This document shows positions 33,879-41,814 of a DNA stretch of 64,000 nt, one piece after another. The stretch is taken from NCBI GenBank assembly GCA_963824705.1, contig CAWGQE010000003.1, positions 2,108,001 to 2,172,000 of the forward strand. The letters run 5' to 3'. Position 1 is the stretch's first letter. Each line of letters opens with the position of its first letter. The notes beneath the pieces were generated by a model, which was given only the letters and a program-made list of their open reading frames with translations, had not been told where the DNA came from and made no database searches. A program made the translations under genes and the position numbers. The stretch comes from VRUE01 sp963824705 (GTDB lineage: Bacteria; Actinomycetota; Thermoleophilia; Solirubrobacterales; 70-9).

Positions 33879-33961
33879 TCTGGCACCGGAATCCCGGGTT
33901 TACAGCAGTTATGGACAGATTTCAGGAATCTGTCAGCGATCTTGCAAGAGCCCGGAAGCGC

Positions 33962-34684
33962 TCACTCGGGCTGAGGCTCCAGCGCGCCGACACCCACCGG
34001 CTGCCCGACCGAACGCGCCCGCCACATCGCCTCGTCGGCCCTGTGAAGAAGCTGGTCGGCGTCGCTGCCGTGGCCCGGGCAGGCGACTACGCCCGCCGAG
34101 ATCCCGATCCGCAGGCCCCCCGCTCGCTCGAGGTCGTCGAGCTGGCTGAGCAGCCGCTCCGCCATCTGCACGCCGCCGACGGTGTCCTGGCCGGGAGCGA
34201 GCACGCAGAGGGCGTCCTCCTCCAGCCGGAAGGTCTCGTCGACGAGCCGCACGCTCTCGCTCAGCGCCGCGCCGACCACGGCAAGGGCCGTCTGTCGACC
34301 GCCACCGGCATCGTCGTCACGCGTCCCGGGCCCCTCGACGTCGAAGACGACCAGGGCAAAAGGCTGCTCGTAGCGCCGGTGGCATTCGAGCAGCTGGTCG
34401 AGCCGGCGGCGCATCTGGCCGGCGCGGTAAAGGCTCGGGTGCTCGTCCTCGACGACCCCGCCGGCGCCGTTCTCCCAGAGCGCGCCGACAGCGGTCGCCG
34501 TGACCGAGCCGAACTCCTCGGCCAGCCGCTGCGCCGCGGCGGCGAACAGCTCTCCGTCCCGTCCAGCCATCTCCTCGTGCAGCCTGCCCAATAGCGAAGC
34601 CTGCAGCGTCGAGACCTCGCGGGCCAGCTCGCCGGCGCCAGAACGCTCTCCCGACCCGTTGCGGATGCGTGTCTCCGTGGCCAC
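33962..34684 (-). CDS. Degenerate GGDEF-domain protein
   Basis: 240 residues from a GTG at 34684. The C-terminal 130 residues have the GGDEF fold pattern (LLECHRRYEQPFALVVFDVE, then GLRIGISAGVVACPGHGSDA and LLHRADEAMWRAR). The catalytic signature itself is replaced by LEEDAL, so diguanylate cyclase activity is not expected. The N-terminal about 90 residues are helical and GAF-like in length. It probably acts as a sensor or nucleotide-binding protein. It lies 84 nt upstream of the MerR-like gene on the same strand. Confidence 0.7.
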   Translation of the reverse strand: MATETRIRNGSGERSGAGELAREVSTLQASLLGRLHEEMAGRDGELFAAAAQRLAEEFGSVTATAVGALWENGAGGVVEDEHPSLYRAGQMRRRLDQLLECHRRYEQPFALVVFDVEGPGTRDDDAGGGRQTALAVVGAALSESVRLVDETFRLEEDALCVLAPGQDTVGGVQMAERLLSQLDDLERAGGLRIGISAGVVACPGHGSDADQLLHRADEAMWRARSVGQPVGVGALEPQPE

Positions 34685-34790
34685 GCCGAAACCTTGGCGA
34701 TTCGGGCGGACGCCAGGCCGCCAAAAACTCGCAAATTGCGGCCTGACACCCGTCTAGGCGAAATGTTTAGTCACTCCTGCTGAGACAGGC

Positions 34791-37004
34791 CTAGGGCCCG
34801 CTGAAGCTGCCCGCGAAGCAGGGGGCACCGCCGCAGTCATCGCCGGCCTGAATCGCCCCTTCGAAGAAATGGGAGACGAGCTGTTGCTCGGCCGGGGTGG
34901 CGCGCGGAGCGCCGTGCGGATCTTCCCCTTCGCGGTTGGGCAGGTTCTCGTACGGGGGCGGGGGCACGCCGACCGTCGTCCCGGAGCCGGCCGGTTCTTC
35001 GCGCACCGGGCCGATGTCCCAGTAGTAGATCGCCGAGCCGGCGTACGGGTAGTCGCGAATCGAGGGCACGCCCCCGAGCACATCGGTGTCCGGCCAGCGA
35101 CCCGGGAAGAGAACCGGCCGGTGGGCGGCGGCGCCGACCGTGCGAGCCTCGACGTCGGCCTGGTAGTCGCTCACCTGGTGATCGCCGAAGGCGACGTCCA
35201 TCAGCACCTGGTGCGCCGGAGTGTCCGGTAGGGGATTGTCGGTGATGCGATGCGCGTAGCCGTTCGGCTCGCCACGATCCCAGAGCATCTGGATCAGGTC
35301 GAGGACCAGCGGGCGGGCCGTTTCGTCCGGGTAAGAGGGGTAGAGAACCTGGGCGAACTGGTCGAAGTCGACCGAGCGAGGGAGCAGGACCGAGTAGTTC
35401 ATCGCCGGCACGCCGAGCGAGGCGCGGGTGAAGTCGGGCGCCACCGCAGTCAGGGCACCGCCCATGATCCCGCCCTGGCTGTTGCCGTTGTAGTAGAGGT
35501 GGCTGGTGTCGAGCACCGAGCCGCTGCCGAGCGTCCCGTCCTGATGGAAGGCGGGGTCGGTCGTGAAGCCGGAGGAGCTGATCATCGCCCTCCCCAGGTA
35601 CAGCTCGTCGAGCAGGCCCTGCTGGAGGCGGTCGGGGATCGCCGGAAAGCGCGAGAGGTCCTGCAGGGCGAAGACCGCCAGCGGGACGTCGCTTTCGGAC
35701 ATCCCGATCTCGTCGGTCGCGCACTGGACGATCCCGTGTTCCTGGCTGAGGCTGCGCTGCGGGCTCGAGCCGACCTCGGAGGCGCTGCCGAAGAGGCCGT
35801 GGCCGTAGAGCGAAGGCCGCCCGGCCTCGGCCGGGCCACTGGCGACCGAGGCGGGGACGATGCAGTCGAAGTTGGCCGTCCAGGTGCCGTTCTGGATCGG
35901 CGACCCGCCCGCGTCCAGCTGGAAGGTCCCGCCCGGCGCACAGCTCGGGAACAGGTAGCAGGGAACCTCGAAGGTCCCTTTCACCCGGCGGGCGACCTGG
36001 CCCGGATTCGGTTCGTCTTCGACGCTGAGCACTTGAAAGCTCGGCGAGCTGCCCTGGGGCACGCCATCGGCGAGGTCGGTGTCGCCGAGCTGGGCGAAGG
36101 CATCGTTGCGCATCGCCAGCTCGCGAGCGGCGTTGCTCTGGTCGCTCGCCGCGGTGAAGTCCCAGGCGAGGTAGAGATCCTTGCGGCCGATGCCGGACTT
36201 CTTCAGCCGCTTGAAGATTTCCTCGAAGTGGCCTCGACGCGCGTTGATCTCGGGCTGCTTGGACGGCACCCGGTCGCGGTAGTAGCGAAAGGCGGCGGGC
36301 GCTTCAATTCGGGTCCCGGCAGCGTTGCGCAGGTGGCGCAGGGCAACGATGTAGCGGTGCCCCGAGGCGAAGTTGACTGCCGGGTGGATCTCCAGCGCCG
36401 CCTTGGTCGGGTCGGAAGCGGTCGAGTCGATCTCGACCCAGATCGGCCAGCGCCTGCCGGTTTCGGCGTCGATCACGACGACCGGCGTGTTCCATTGCCT
36501 GTACCTGCCGATGTGGTTGACCGGCACGGCCCCGGTGGCCTGCACATCGGCCTCCGTTTCGATGCCCGGCACCTTCAACAGGATCGTCGCGCCCTGGCTG
36601 AAGCCGTCGGAGGCGTTGTAGGGATCGGCGACGATGTGGGAGCCGAGCACGTTGGCCGGCATCCCGGCGGTTTTGAAGTCGATACGGCGCCCGGTCGGGC
36701 TGCTCGGGTCGGGGGTCGTGTAGTAGTCGTCGGGGAAGGGCAGCATGCAGAGCGAGCTGCCCGGTTCGGCGATGAAGTCGCAGTTGGCGGCGTTCGTCAT
36801 GTCGATCGGCGGCAGCCGGTTCGGCTTTCCATGCGAGTGGTGCGGCGGGCGATGGGAACGGTGCGACCTGCCGTGCGCATGGCCGTGGGAGTGCGAATGG
36901 CCTGCGTGCGAGTGCGACGACGGCTTGGCGATCGCGGCTCCGCTCAAGACGGCCGCAAGGACCAGGATGGCCGTCGCGGCCAGGCCGATCAAGCGAATCC
37001 TCAT
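34791..37004 (-). CDS. Secreted alpha/beta-hydrolase-like protein with a His-rich N-terminus
   Basis: 737 residues. A signal peptide (about 1-26, ending AIA) is followed by a stretch of about 33 residues with twelve His (SHAGHSHSHGHAHG), then a large globular part. GNSQGGIMGGALT fits the nucleophile elbow G-x-S-x-G of serine hydrolases, and HQVLMDVAFGDHQV near the C-terminus supplies acidic and His candidates. The His-rich stretch could bind Zn, Ni or Cu. The substrate is unknown; a polyester or lipid esterase would fit the general layout. Confidence 0.65.
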   Translation of the reverse strand: MRIRLIGLAATAILVLAAVLSGAAIAKPSSHSHAGHSHSHGHAHGRSHRSHRPPHHSHGKPNRLPPIDMTNAANCDFIAEPGSSLCMLPFPDDYYTTPDPSSPTGRRIDFKTAGMPANVLGSHIVADPYNASDGFSQGATILLKVPGIETEADVQATGAVPVNHIGRYRQWNTPVVVIDAETGRRWPIWVEIDSTASDPTKAALEIHPAVNFASGHRYIVALRHLRNAAGTRIEAPAAFRYYRDRVPSKQPEINARRGHFEEIFKRLKKSGIGRKDLYLAWDFTAASDQSNAARELAMRNDAFAQLGDTDLADGVPQGSSPSFQVLSVEDEPNPGQVARRVKGTFEVPCYLFPSCAPGGTFQLDAGGSPIQNGTWTANFDCIVPASVASGPAEAGRPSLYGHGLFGSASEVGSSPQRSLSQEHGIVQCATDEIGMSESDVPLAVFALQDLSRFPAIPDRLQQGLLDELYLGRAMISSSGFTTDPAFHQDGTLGSGSVLDTSHLYYNGNSQGGIMGGALTAVAPDFTRASLGVPAMNYSVLLPRSVDFDQFAQVLYPSYPDETARPLVLDLIQMLWDRGEPNGYAHRITDNPLPDTPAHQVLMDVAFGDHQVSDYQADVEARTVGAAAHRPVLFPGRWPDTDVLGGVPSIRDYPYAGSAIYYWDIGPVREEPAGSGTTVGVPPPPYENLPNREGEDPHGAPRATPAEQQLVSHFFEGAIQAGDDCGGAPCFAGSFSGP

Positions 37005-37134
37005 CGATATCCCTCCGAAGCTCGGAGGTCGGCCCCCTGCCGGCCCCGTCGCTCGAGACGTGCCGGACCTCGTTTCCTACGCCTCCCTACCCGGATGCGA
37101 CGCGTCCAAACGCCGCCTCTAGGATGAACCGACC

Positions 37135-37371
37135 GTGACCGGCGAAGGCAAGCAAGTCAACTGGCGCGCCTGGATCGTCGGCATCCTGGTCGCGATCGTC
37201 GTCATCGTCGCCCTGCAGAACTCCCAGCAGGTGCGGGTCGACGTCCTCTTCGTCACCGTCGACGCCCCACTGATCGTCACCCTGCTGGCGGCCGTGGCGA
37301 TCGGCGCCTTGATCGGCTACGTGACCCCGGTCGTCCGTCGCCATCGCCGCGACGAGCGTCGCCAGAGCTAG
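37135..37371 (+). CDS. LapA-domain (DUF1049) small membrane protein
   Basis: 78 residues from a GTG at 37135. Two TM helices (WIVGILVAIVVIVALQNSQQ and PLIVTLLAAVAIGALIGYV) with the NSQQVRVDVLFVTVDAPL segment between them are typical of the LapA/YciS family. In proteobacteria LapA takes part in lipopolysaccharide control; in actinobacteria its role is not established. The basic C-terminus lies in the cytoplasm. It is monocistronic and convergent with recR. Confidence 0.75.
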   Translation: MTGEGKQVNWRAWIVGILVAIVVIVALQNSQQVRVDVLFVTVDAPLIVTLLAAVAIGALIGYVTPVVRRHRRDERRQS

Positions 37372-37403
37372 ATCTGAGAGCCGGCCGTAGTGGGCTGACG
37401 ATC

Positions 37404-38006
37404 TCAGTCGAGGGTGCGGCGGCCGGTGAAGGCGTTGCCGAGGGTGACCTCGTCGGCGTGCTCGAGGTCGGCGCCAATCGGCAGGCCACTGGCCAGGCGG
37501 GTAACGGTGACCTGACCGCGCAGCTGCTCGGCGATGTGGAGAGCGGTGGCCTCGCCGGTGGTGGTCGGGTTGGTCGCGAGGACTACCTCGCGCACGTCGC
37601 TGCCGGCGACCCGGCGCAGCAGCTCGGCGATCTTGAGGTCGCCGGCGTCGATCCCGTCGATCGGCGAGAGGGCGCCACCGAGCACGTGGTAAAGGCCGCG
37701 GTACTCGTGCGTACGCTCGATCGGGATCACGTCGGCGGGCTCCTCGACCACGCAGATCGTCTCCTGGTCGCGGTTGGAGTCCATGCAGATCCGGCAGAGG
37801 GGGCCCTCGGAGAGGTTGAAGCAGCGCTCGCAGAGGCCGACCTTCTCCTTCACCTCGCGGATCGCCGCGGCCAAAGCCGCGGCCTCTTCGTCAGGCGCGC
37901 GGAGAATGTGGAAGGCGAGGCGCTGCGCGGTGCGCTGGCCGATCCCCGGCAGCCGCGAGAGCTCGGCGACGAGTCGGGAGAGCGGCGCCGGACCCTCGGC
38001 GCTCAC
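37404..38006 (-). CDS. recR: Recombination mediator protein RecR
   Basis: 200 residues from a GTG at 38006, the normal length. The helix-hairpin-helix (LSRLPGIGQRTAQRLAFHIL), the C4 zinc finger (LCERCFNLSEGPLCRICMD) and the Toprim domain starting ICVVEEPADV are in the standard order. With RecO and RecF it loads RecA onto SSB-coated gaps. The GTG overlaps the ybaB stop, which itself overlaps dnaX: the conserved dnaX-ybaB-recR order. Confidence 0.95.
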   Translation of the reverse strand: MSAEGPAPLSRLVAELSRLPGIGQRTAQRLAFHILRAPDEEAAALAAAIREVKEKVGLCERCFNLSEGPLCRICMDSNRDQETICVVEEPADVIPIERTHEYRGLYHVLGGALSPIDGIDAGDLKIAELLRRVAGSDVREVVLATNPTTTGEATALHIAEQLRGQVTVTRLASGLPIGADLEHADEVTLGNAFTGRRTLD

Positions 38007-38344
38007 ATCCCGGGAAGGCCCGGCATGCCCCCCATACCCCCGGTGATCCCACCCATCTTCGAGTTCTGCAGCTCCTGGGCGGCGCGCAATCCCTCGTTGA
38101 CCGCCGCCTGGATCATGTCGGCGAGAATCTCGGCCTCCTCGGGGTCGATCGCCTCGGGGTCGATCGCGATCTCGCGCAGGGTAAGGTCGCCGCCCATCTT
38201 CACCTTGACCATGCCGCCGCCGGCGCTGGCCTCGACCACCTCGTCTTTGAGTGACTCCTGCGCCTCGAGCATCTGCTGCTGCATCTGCTGCGCCTGTTTC
38301 ATCAGCGCGTTCACATCGAAGCCCCCCGGGCCACCGCGTGCCAT
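38003..38344 (-). CDS. YbaB/EbfC-family nucleoid-associated protein
   Basis: 113 residues from the ATG at 38344 with AGGAGG 7 nt upstream. KQAQQMQQQMLEAQESL forms the first helix and EAEILADMIQAAVNEGLR the last, around a beta-hairpin (VKVKMGGDLTLREIAIDPE). The C-terminus is rich in Gly and Met. The family forms dimers that bind and bridge DNA. It is translationally coupled to dnaX and recR. Confidence 0.93.
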   Translation of the reverse strand: MARGGPGGFDVNALMKQAQQMQQQMLEAQESLKDEVVEASAGGGMVKVKMGGDLTLREIAIDPEAIDPEEAEILADMIQAAVNEGLRAAQELQNSKMGGITGGMGGMPGLPGM

Positions 38345-40170
38345 CAACCGACCTCCTCAGCGTTGAATTCAGTCCTGATCTTCTCCCCAAGCGCATCGTG
38401 GTCGACGCCGCCGTCCTCGGCCGACTCGGCCTCAGCCGGAGCCGTCTCGCCGTCGAACACGTCAAAGGTCGGGCGAACCTTCTGACCCAGAACCGTCTCC
38501 AGCGCCCCAGCCAGTTGCTCCCGCTTGTCGGGAGCTTCGGCCTTGCGCTTGTTGAAGGTGTGATCGGCGGGGAAGCCGACGGTCACCGCTCGCTCCTCAA
38601 CGTCAAAGGCAACAGGCCGCGCACCCTCGAACGTCGCCGCCAGCGCGGGCGCGGTCTGCATCAGCTGATCGAGCACAGCGGGCCAGACCTTCGTCACCTG
38701 CTCGATATCCAGCCGACCAGCTTGGCCCGCGGGCCCTGACCCCGAGTCGGGGGTGTCCGAGCTGCCGCTGGGTTGCTCGCCAGAGGACTGCTCCTCGCTC
38801 GCTGACTCAGTGGGGCGAGCAAGAGGACGCCGCGACTGCTCGGACACCCCCGACTCGGCGCCACCCGCGGGAGAGTCCCCAGCTTCAGACTCCGAGGGCT
38901 CGGGCGGAGACTCTTCTTCCGCGGGTGGCGCGGGAGGAGGGGGGGTTTGGACGGGTGAGTCCACTAACCCCCCCTCCTCCCGTGACAGGACCCGCGGCCG
39001 AAGGGCTTCCGTCCCTCCCTGCTCGAGTCTCTCGATGCGCCTAAGAAGCCCCTCGGTGCTGGGGTCGAGGTCGGGCCTTGCTGCTTTGAGCAGGGCGATC
39101 TCTACTGCCATGCGAGCGTCGTCGCCCTCGCGGACGGCGGTGAGAGCTGCCGATAGCTCGTCGATGGTGCGGACGAGAGTTGCCGCTCCTATCGCCTCAG
39201 CTTGAGCTGACAGCCGTCCTTCGTCGGTCGCGGTGACGACGAAGGTGTTGGGCACCTCGCCGACCGTTTGAGTGACAAGCAGGTGGCGCAGGTGGGCGAG
39301 CAGGTCGCGGGCGAACTGGGAGGGGTCGCGGCCGGAGCGGGCCATCTCCTCTACGCCAAGCAGGACAGCCTTGGGATCCTCGGCGATCACCGCGTCGACG
39401 GCGCCGAAGAGCAGCTCGGCGTCGGCCGCGCCGAGCAGCTGCAGCACATCTTCCAGCCCGACCTCGTTGCCTCCGTAGGCGACAAGCTGGTCGAGCGTGC
39501 CGAGCGCGTCGCGGAAGCTGCCCGAGGCCGAGCGGGCGATCGTCGCCACGGCGCCCTCGTCGACCTGGACCTCCTCCGCCACCGCGACCCGGTTCAGCAC
39601 CTCGGAGATCTGCTCCAGCGAGGGGCGCTGGAAGTCGAAGCGCTGGCAGCGGTCGGCGATCGTCGCCATCACCTTGTGCGACTCGGTGGTGGCGAGGACG
39701 AAGACCGTGTTCGGAGGTGGCTCCTCGAGCGTCTTCAGGAAGGCGTTCCAGGCCTCTTTGGTCAGCATGTGCGCCTCGTCGAGGATGTAGACCTTCCAGC
39801 GACCGCCGGTCGGCGCGTAGGCAACGCGCTCGCGCAGATCGCGGATGTCGTCGACGGAGCGGTTGGAGGCGGCGTCCATCTCGATCACATCGAGGGAGGT
39901 GCCGGCGGCGATCGTCAGGCAGGACTCGCATTCGCCGCAGGGGGTGACGGTCGGGCCACCGCGCTCGCAGTTGAGCGAGCGAGCGAGGATCTTCGCCATC
40001 GAGGTCTTGCCGGTGCCGCGCGAGCCGACGAAGAGGTAGGCGTGGTGGACCTTGCCCTGCTCGACCGCGTTGCGCAGGGTGCGGACGACGTGCTGCTGGC
40101 CGACCACCTCGTCGAAGGAACCGGGGCGATGGCGGCGATAGAGAGAGGTCGAGTCGCTGGGCGAGGGCAC
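38344..40170 (-). CDS. dnaX: DNA polymerase III tau/gamma subunit
   Basis: 608 residues from a GTG at 40170. The clamp-loader ATPase has Walker A GSRGTGKTSMAK, a zinc module (C-x8-C-x2-C-x2-C), Walker B ILDEAHML and sensor SASGSFRDAL. Domain III ends near residue 380, followed by a disordered Pro/Glu/Ser-rich linker and a C-terminal tau domain. In the linker the mRNA has a run of seven G with TAG in the +1 frame (codon 402), inside a 17-bp inverted repeat, so a gamma-length product of about 401 residues is possible. A second 20-bp inverted repeat lies 3'. Confidence 0.95.
   Translation of the reverse strand: MPSPSDSTSLYRRHRPGSFDEVVGQQHVVRTLRNAVEQGKVHHAYLFVGSRGTGKTSMAKILARSLNCERGGPTVTPCGECESCLTIAAGTSLDVIEMDAASNRSVDDIRDLRERVAYAPTGGRWKVYILDEAHMLTKEAWNAFLKTLEEPPPNTVFVLATTESHKVMATIADRCQRFDFQRPSLEQISEVLNRVAVAEEVQVDEGAVATIARSASGSFRDALGTLDQLVAYGGNEVGLEDVLQLLGAADAELLFGAVDAVIAEDPKAVLLGVEEMARSGRDPSQFARDLLAHLRHLLVTQTVGEVPNTFVVTATDEGRLSAQAEAIGAATLVRTIDELSAALTAVREGDDARMAVEIALLKAARPDLDPSTEGLLRRIERLEQGGTEALRPRVLSREEGGLVDSPVQTPPPPAPPAEEESPPEPSESEAGDSPAGGAESGVSEQSRRPLARPTESASEEQSSGEQPSGSSDTPDSGSGPAGQAGRLDIEQVTKVWPAVLDQLMQTAPALAATFEGARPVAFDVEERAVTVGFPADHTFNKRKAEAPDKREQLAGALETVLGQKVRPTFDVFDGETAPAEAESAEDGGVDHDALGEKIRTEFNAEEVG
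38742..38858. repeat. 20-bp inverted repeat inside the dnaX linker
   Basis: ccgagtcgggggtgtccgag (38742-38761) is exactly inverted at 38839-38858. Nested arms ttgctcgcc/ggcgagcaa lie within. The whole segment encodes a low-complexity Ser/Glu/Pro linker, so insertion would be tolerated. Confidence 0.7.
38931..38982. repeat. 17-bp inverted repeat with G7/C7 run inside dnaX
   Basis: Arms 38931-38947 and 38966-38982 are perfectly complementary, with a further 5-bp stem (38948-38952/38959-38963) in the 18-nt loop. In the dnaX mRNA the left arm carries seven consecutive G followed by TTAG. Confidence 0.75.
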
Positions 40171-40230
40171 TGTGGCCAGTGTATCCACGGGCACCCGGCT
40201 CCCCGGGGACGGCACCGGTAGGTTGCGCCG

Positions 40231-41772
40231 GTGCCGCCGAGGGCCCGCACCTGGCTCAGTCCCGCCGCCTGGGTCGCCGCCGTCGCGGCGCTGCTGCTGG
40301 CCATCTTCCCGCTCGGCTTTCCCAACTACGACACGATCTACGCACTGCTCTGGGGAAGGGAACTGGGCGAAGGGTTCGACCCAGACCGCGGCGCCGCGCT
40401 ACCCCCCACGCCACACCCCCTGGCCGAACTGTTCGGCCTCCTCACCTCGCCGCTGAACGGTGGCGCGATCGACCTGACGATAGTCGTCGCCTACGCCTCG
40501 CTCGGCCTCGTCGGCTACCTCGTCTACCGCCTGGGCTCGCTCTGGTTCGACCGCCCGATCGGCGCCCTCGCCGCCCTTTTCGTCCTCACCCGAGCCCCCT
40601 TCCTCTCCAACGGCCTGCGCGCCTACGTCGACCTCCCTTATATAGCCCTGGTCCTGGGAGCCCTCGTAATAGAGACCAAACGCCCCCGAGCCGGCTGGCC
40701 CGTCCTAGCCCTGCTCATTCCAGCTGGATTGCTCCGCCCGGAGGCCTGGCTGTTCTCCTTCGCCTACCTCGCCTATCTAGTCCTGGATCTTGGGCGTCCA
40801 TCCCGCAGCCGGGGACACGAAGAGCCGGTAGGGGTGCCCCTCGAACCGGCGGATACTCAAAAACGCGGCCTAATTAGGCCGCGTTTTGTCGGAGCGAGGG
40901 GCACCCCTACCGGCTCTCCCCACCGCATTGCAACCCTGGCCGCCCTTGCCCTTGCCGCCCCGGTCCTATGGGCGATCTATGACTGGATAACCGCCGGCAG
41001 CCCGACCTACTCGTTCACCGGCACGCGCGAAACGGTCGAAACGCTCGGCCGCCATACCGGGCCGGTCGACCTCGTCCTCTATGGGCCGCGCGCGCTCGGC
41101 GAAGTCATGCAGTGGCCGGGGATGATCGGCGCGCTGGGGGGCGTCGTCCTCGGCTTCCTCTTCCTCCGCCGCCGCTCTGAGATCGGCATCGCCGCGGCCG
41201 TGCTCGCCCTCGGCGCCTTCGCGATCCTGGCCTGCGCTGGCCTGGCGATCATCGCCCGCTACACGATGCTCGCCGGCGCCGTGCTCGCGATCTTCGTCGC
41301 CGTCGCCCTGCTCGGCTGGCGATTGCTCGACCGCGGCCACCCCTGGTGCCGTGCCTGGCAGATCTTCGCCGCAGTGGTCGCGCTGATGTTCGTCGTCTGG
41401 GCGCCGAACCAGTACGACCTGCTCTCGCAGGTCGACACCGACCTGACCAACCAAGGCGAAATCGAGTCGGATCTGAGCGCCCTCGCCGACTCGGGTGCCT
41501 TCAAACCGCTCTGCCTGCCGATCTCGGTCCCCAACCACCGCGCCGTCCCACGCCTCGCCTTCGACCTCGGGGTGAGGCCGTCGCACATCGTCAGCTCCTC
41601 GGAGCAGGCGCACCAACCCCGCCGCGGCTACTTCCTCGACCCGACCGGCCCCTTCGTCATCCACAACTTCATCCTCGATCCCAACGACCCCTCCCGCTTC
41701 ACCACCACCGTGCCACCAGGCTTCCACCGCGTAGCGAGCAACGACTCCTGGCTCCTCTACCGCCGCTGCTGA
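40231..41772 (+). CDS. GT-C-like polytopic membrane protein
   Basis: 513 residues from a GTG at 40231, divergent from dnaX by 60 nt. About nine TM helices are predicted. The first loop after TM1 contains NYDTIYALLWGRELGEG, and the acidic residue there fits the catalytic loop of GT-C polyprenyl-phosphate glycosyltransferases, but the similarity is weak. Between TM helices near residues 195-232 lies a hydrophilic insert encoded by a perfect palindromic element (40821-40917). The C-terminal 100 residues are extracytoplasmic and non-hydrophobic. Family assignment is uncertain. Confidence 0.6.
   Translation: MPPRARTWLSPAAWVAAVAALLLAIFPLGFPNYDTIYALLWGRELGEGFDPDRGAALPPTPHPLAELFGLLTSPLNGGAIDLTIVVAYASLGLVGYLVYRLGSLWFDRPIGALAALFVLTRAPFLSNGLRAYVDLPYIALVLGALVIETKRPRAGWPVLALLIPAGLLRPEAWLFSFAYLAYLVLDLGRPSRSRGHEEPVGVPLEPADTQKRGLIRPRFVGARGTPTGSPHRIATLAALALAAPVLWAIYDWITAGSPTYSFTGTRETVETLGRHTGPVDLVLYGPRALGEVMQWPGMIGALGGVVLGFLFLRRRSEIGIAAAVLALGAFAILACAGLAIIARYTMLAGAVLAIFVAVALLGWRLLDRGHPWCRAWQIFAAVVALMFVVWAPNQYDLLSQVDTDLTNQGEIESDLSALADSGAFKPLCLPISVPNHRAVPRLAFDLGVRPSHIVSSSEQAHQPRRGYFLDPTGPFVIHNFILDPNDPSRFTTTVPPGFHRVASNDSWLLYRRC
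40821..40917. repeat. Nested palindromic element inserted in frame in the membrane-protein gene
   Basis: 23-bp perfect arms (40821-40843 and 40895-40917) enclose a second, independent 28-bp perfect palindrome (40860-40887) whose stem ends in TTTT like an intrinsic terminator. The reading frame passes through without a stop and gives a polar, Pro/Arg-rich segment. Confidence 0.85.
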
Positions 41773-41783
41773 GAACTTCTGTC

Positions 41784-41813
41784 GCCTTTATGACCCCATA
41801 GGGATCAAAAGGC
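41784..41813. terminator. Hairpin between convergent membrane-protein gene and budA
   Basis: gccttt/aaaggc arms surround a mostly paired inner stem (tgacccc/gggatca). It sits between the stop codons of the two converging genes. Confidence 0.55.
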
Positions 41814-41814
41814 A

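Noticed and set aside
35250..37127. 625-residue plus-strand ORF
   Set aside because: Antisense to the secreted hydrolase with signal peptide; no start signal.
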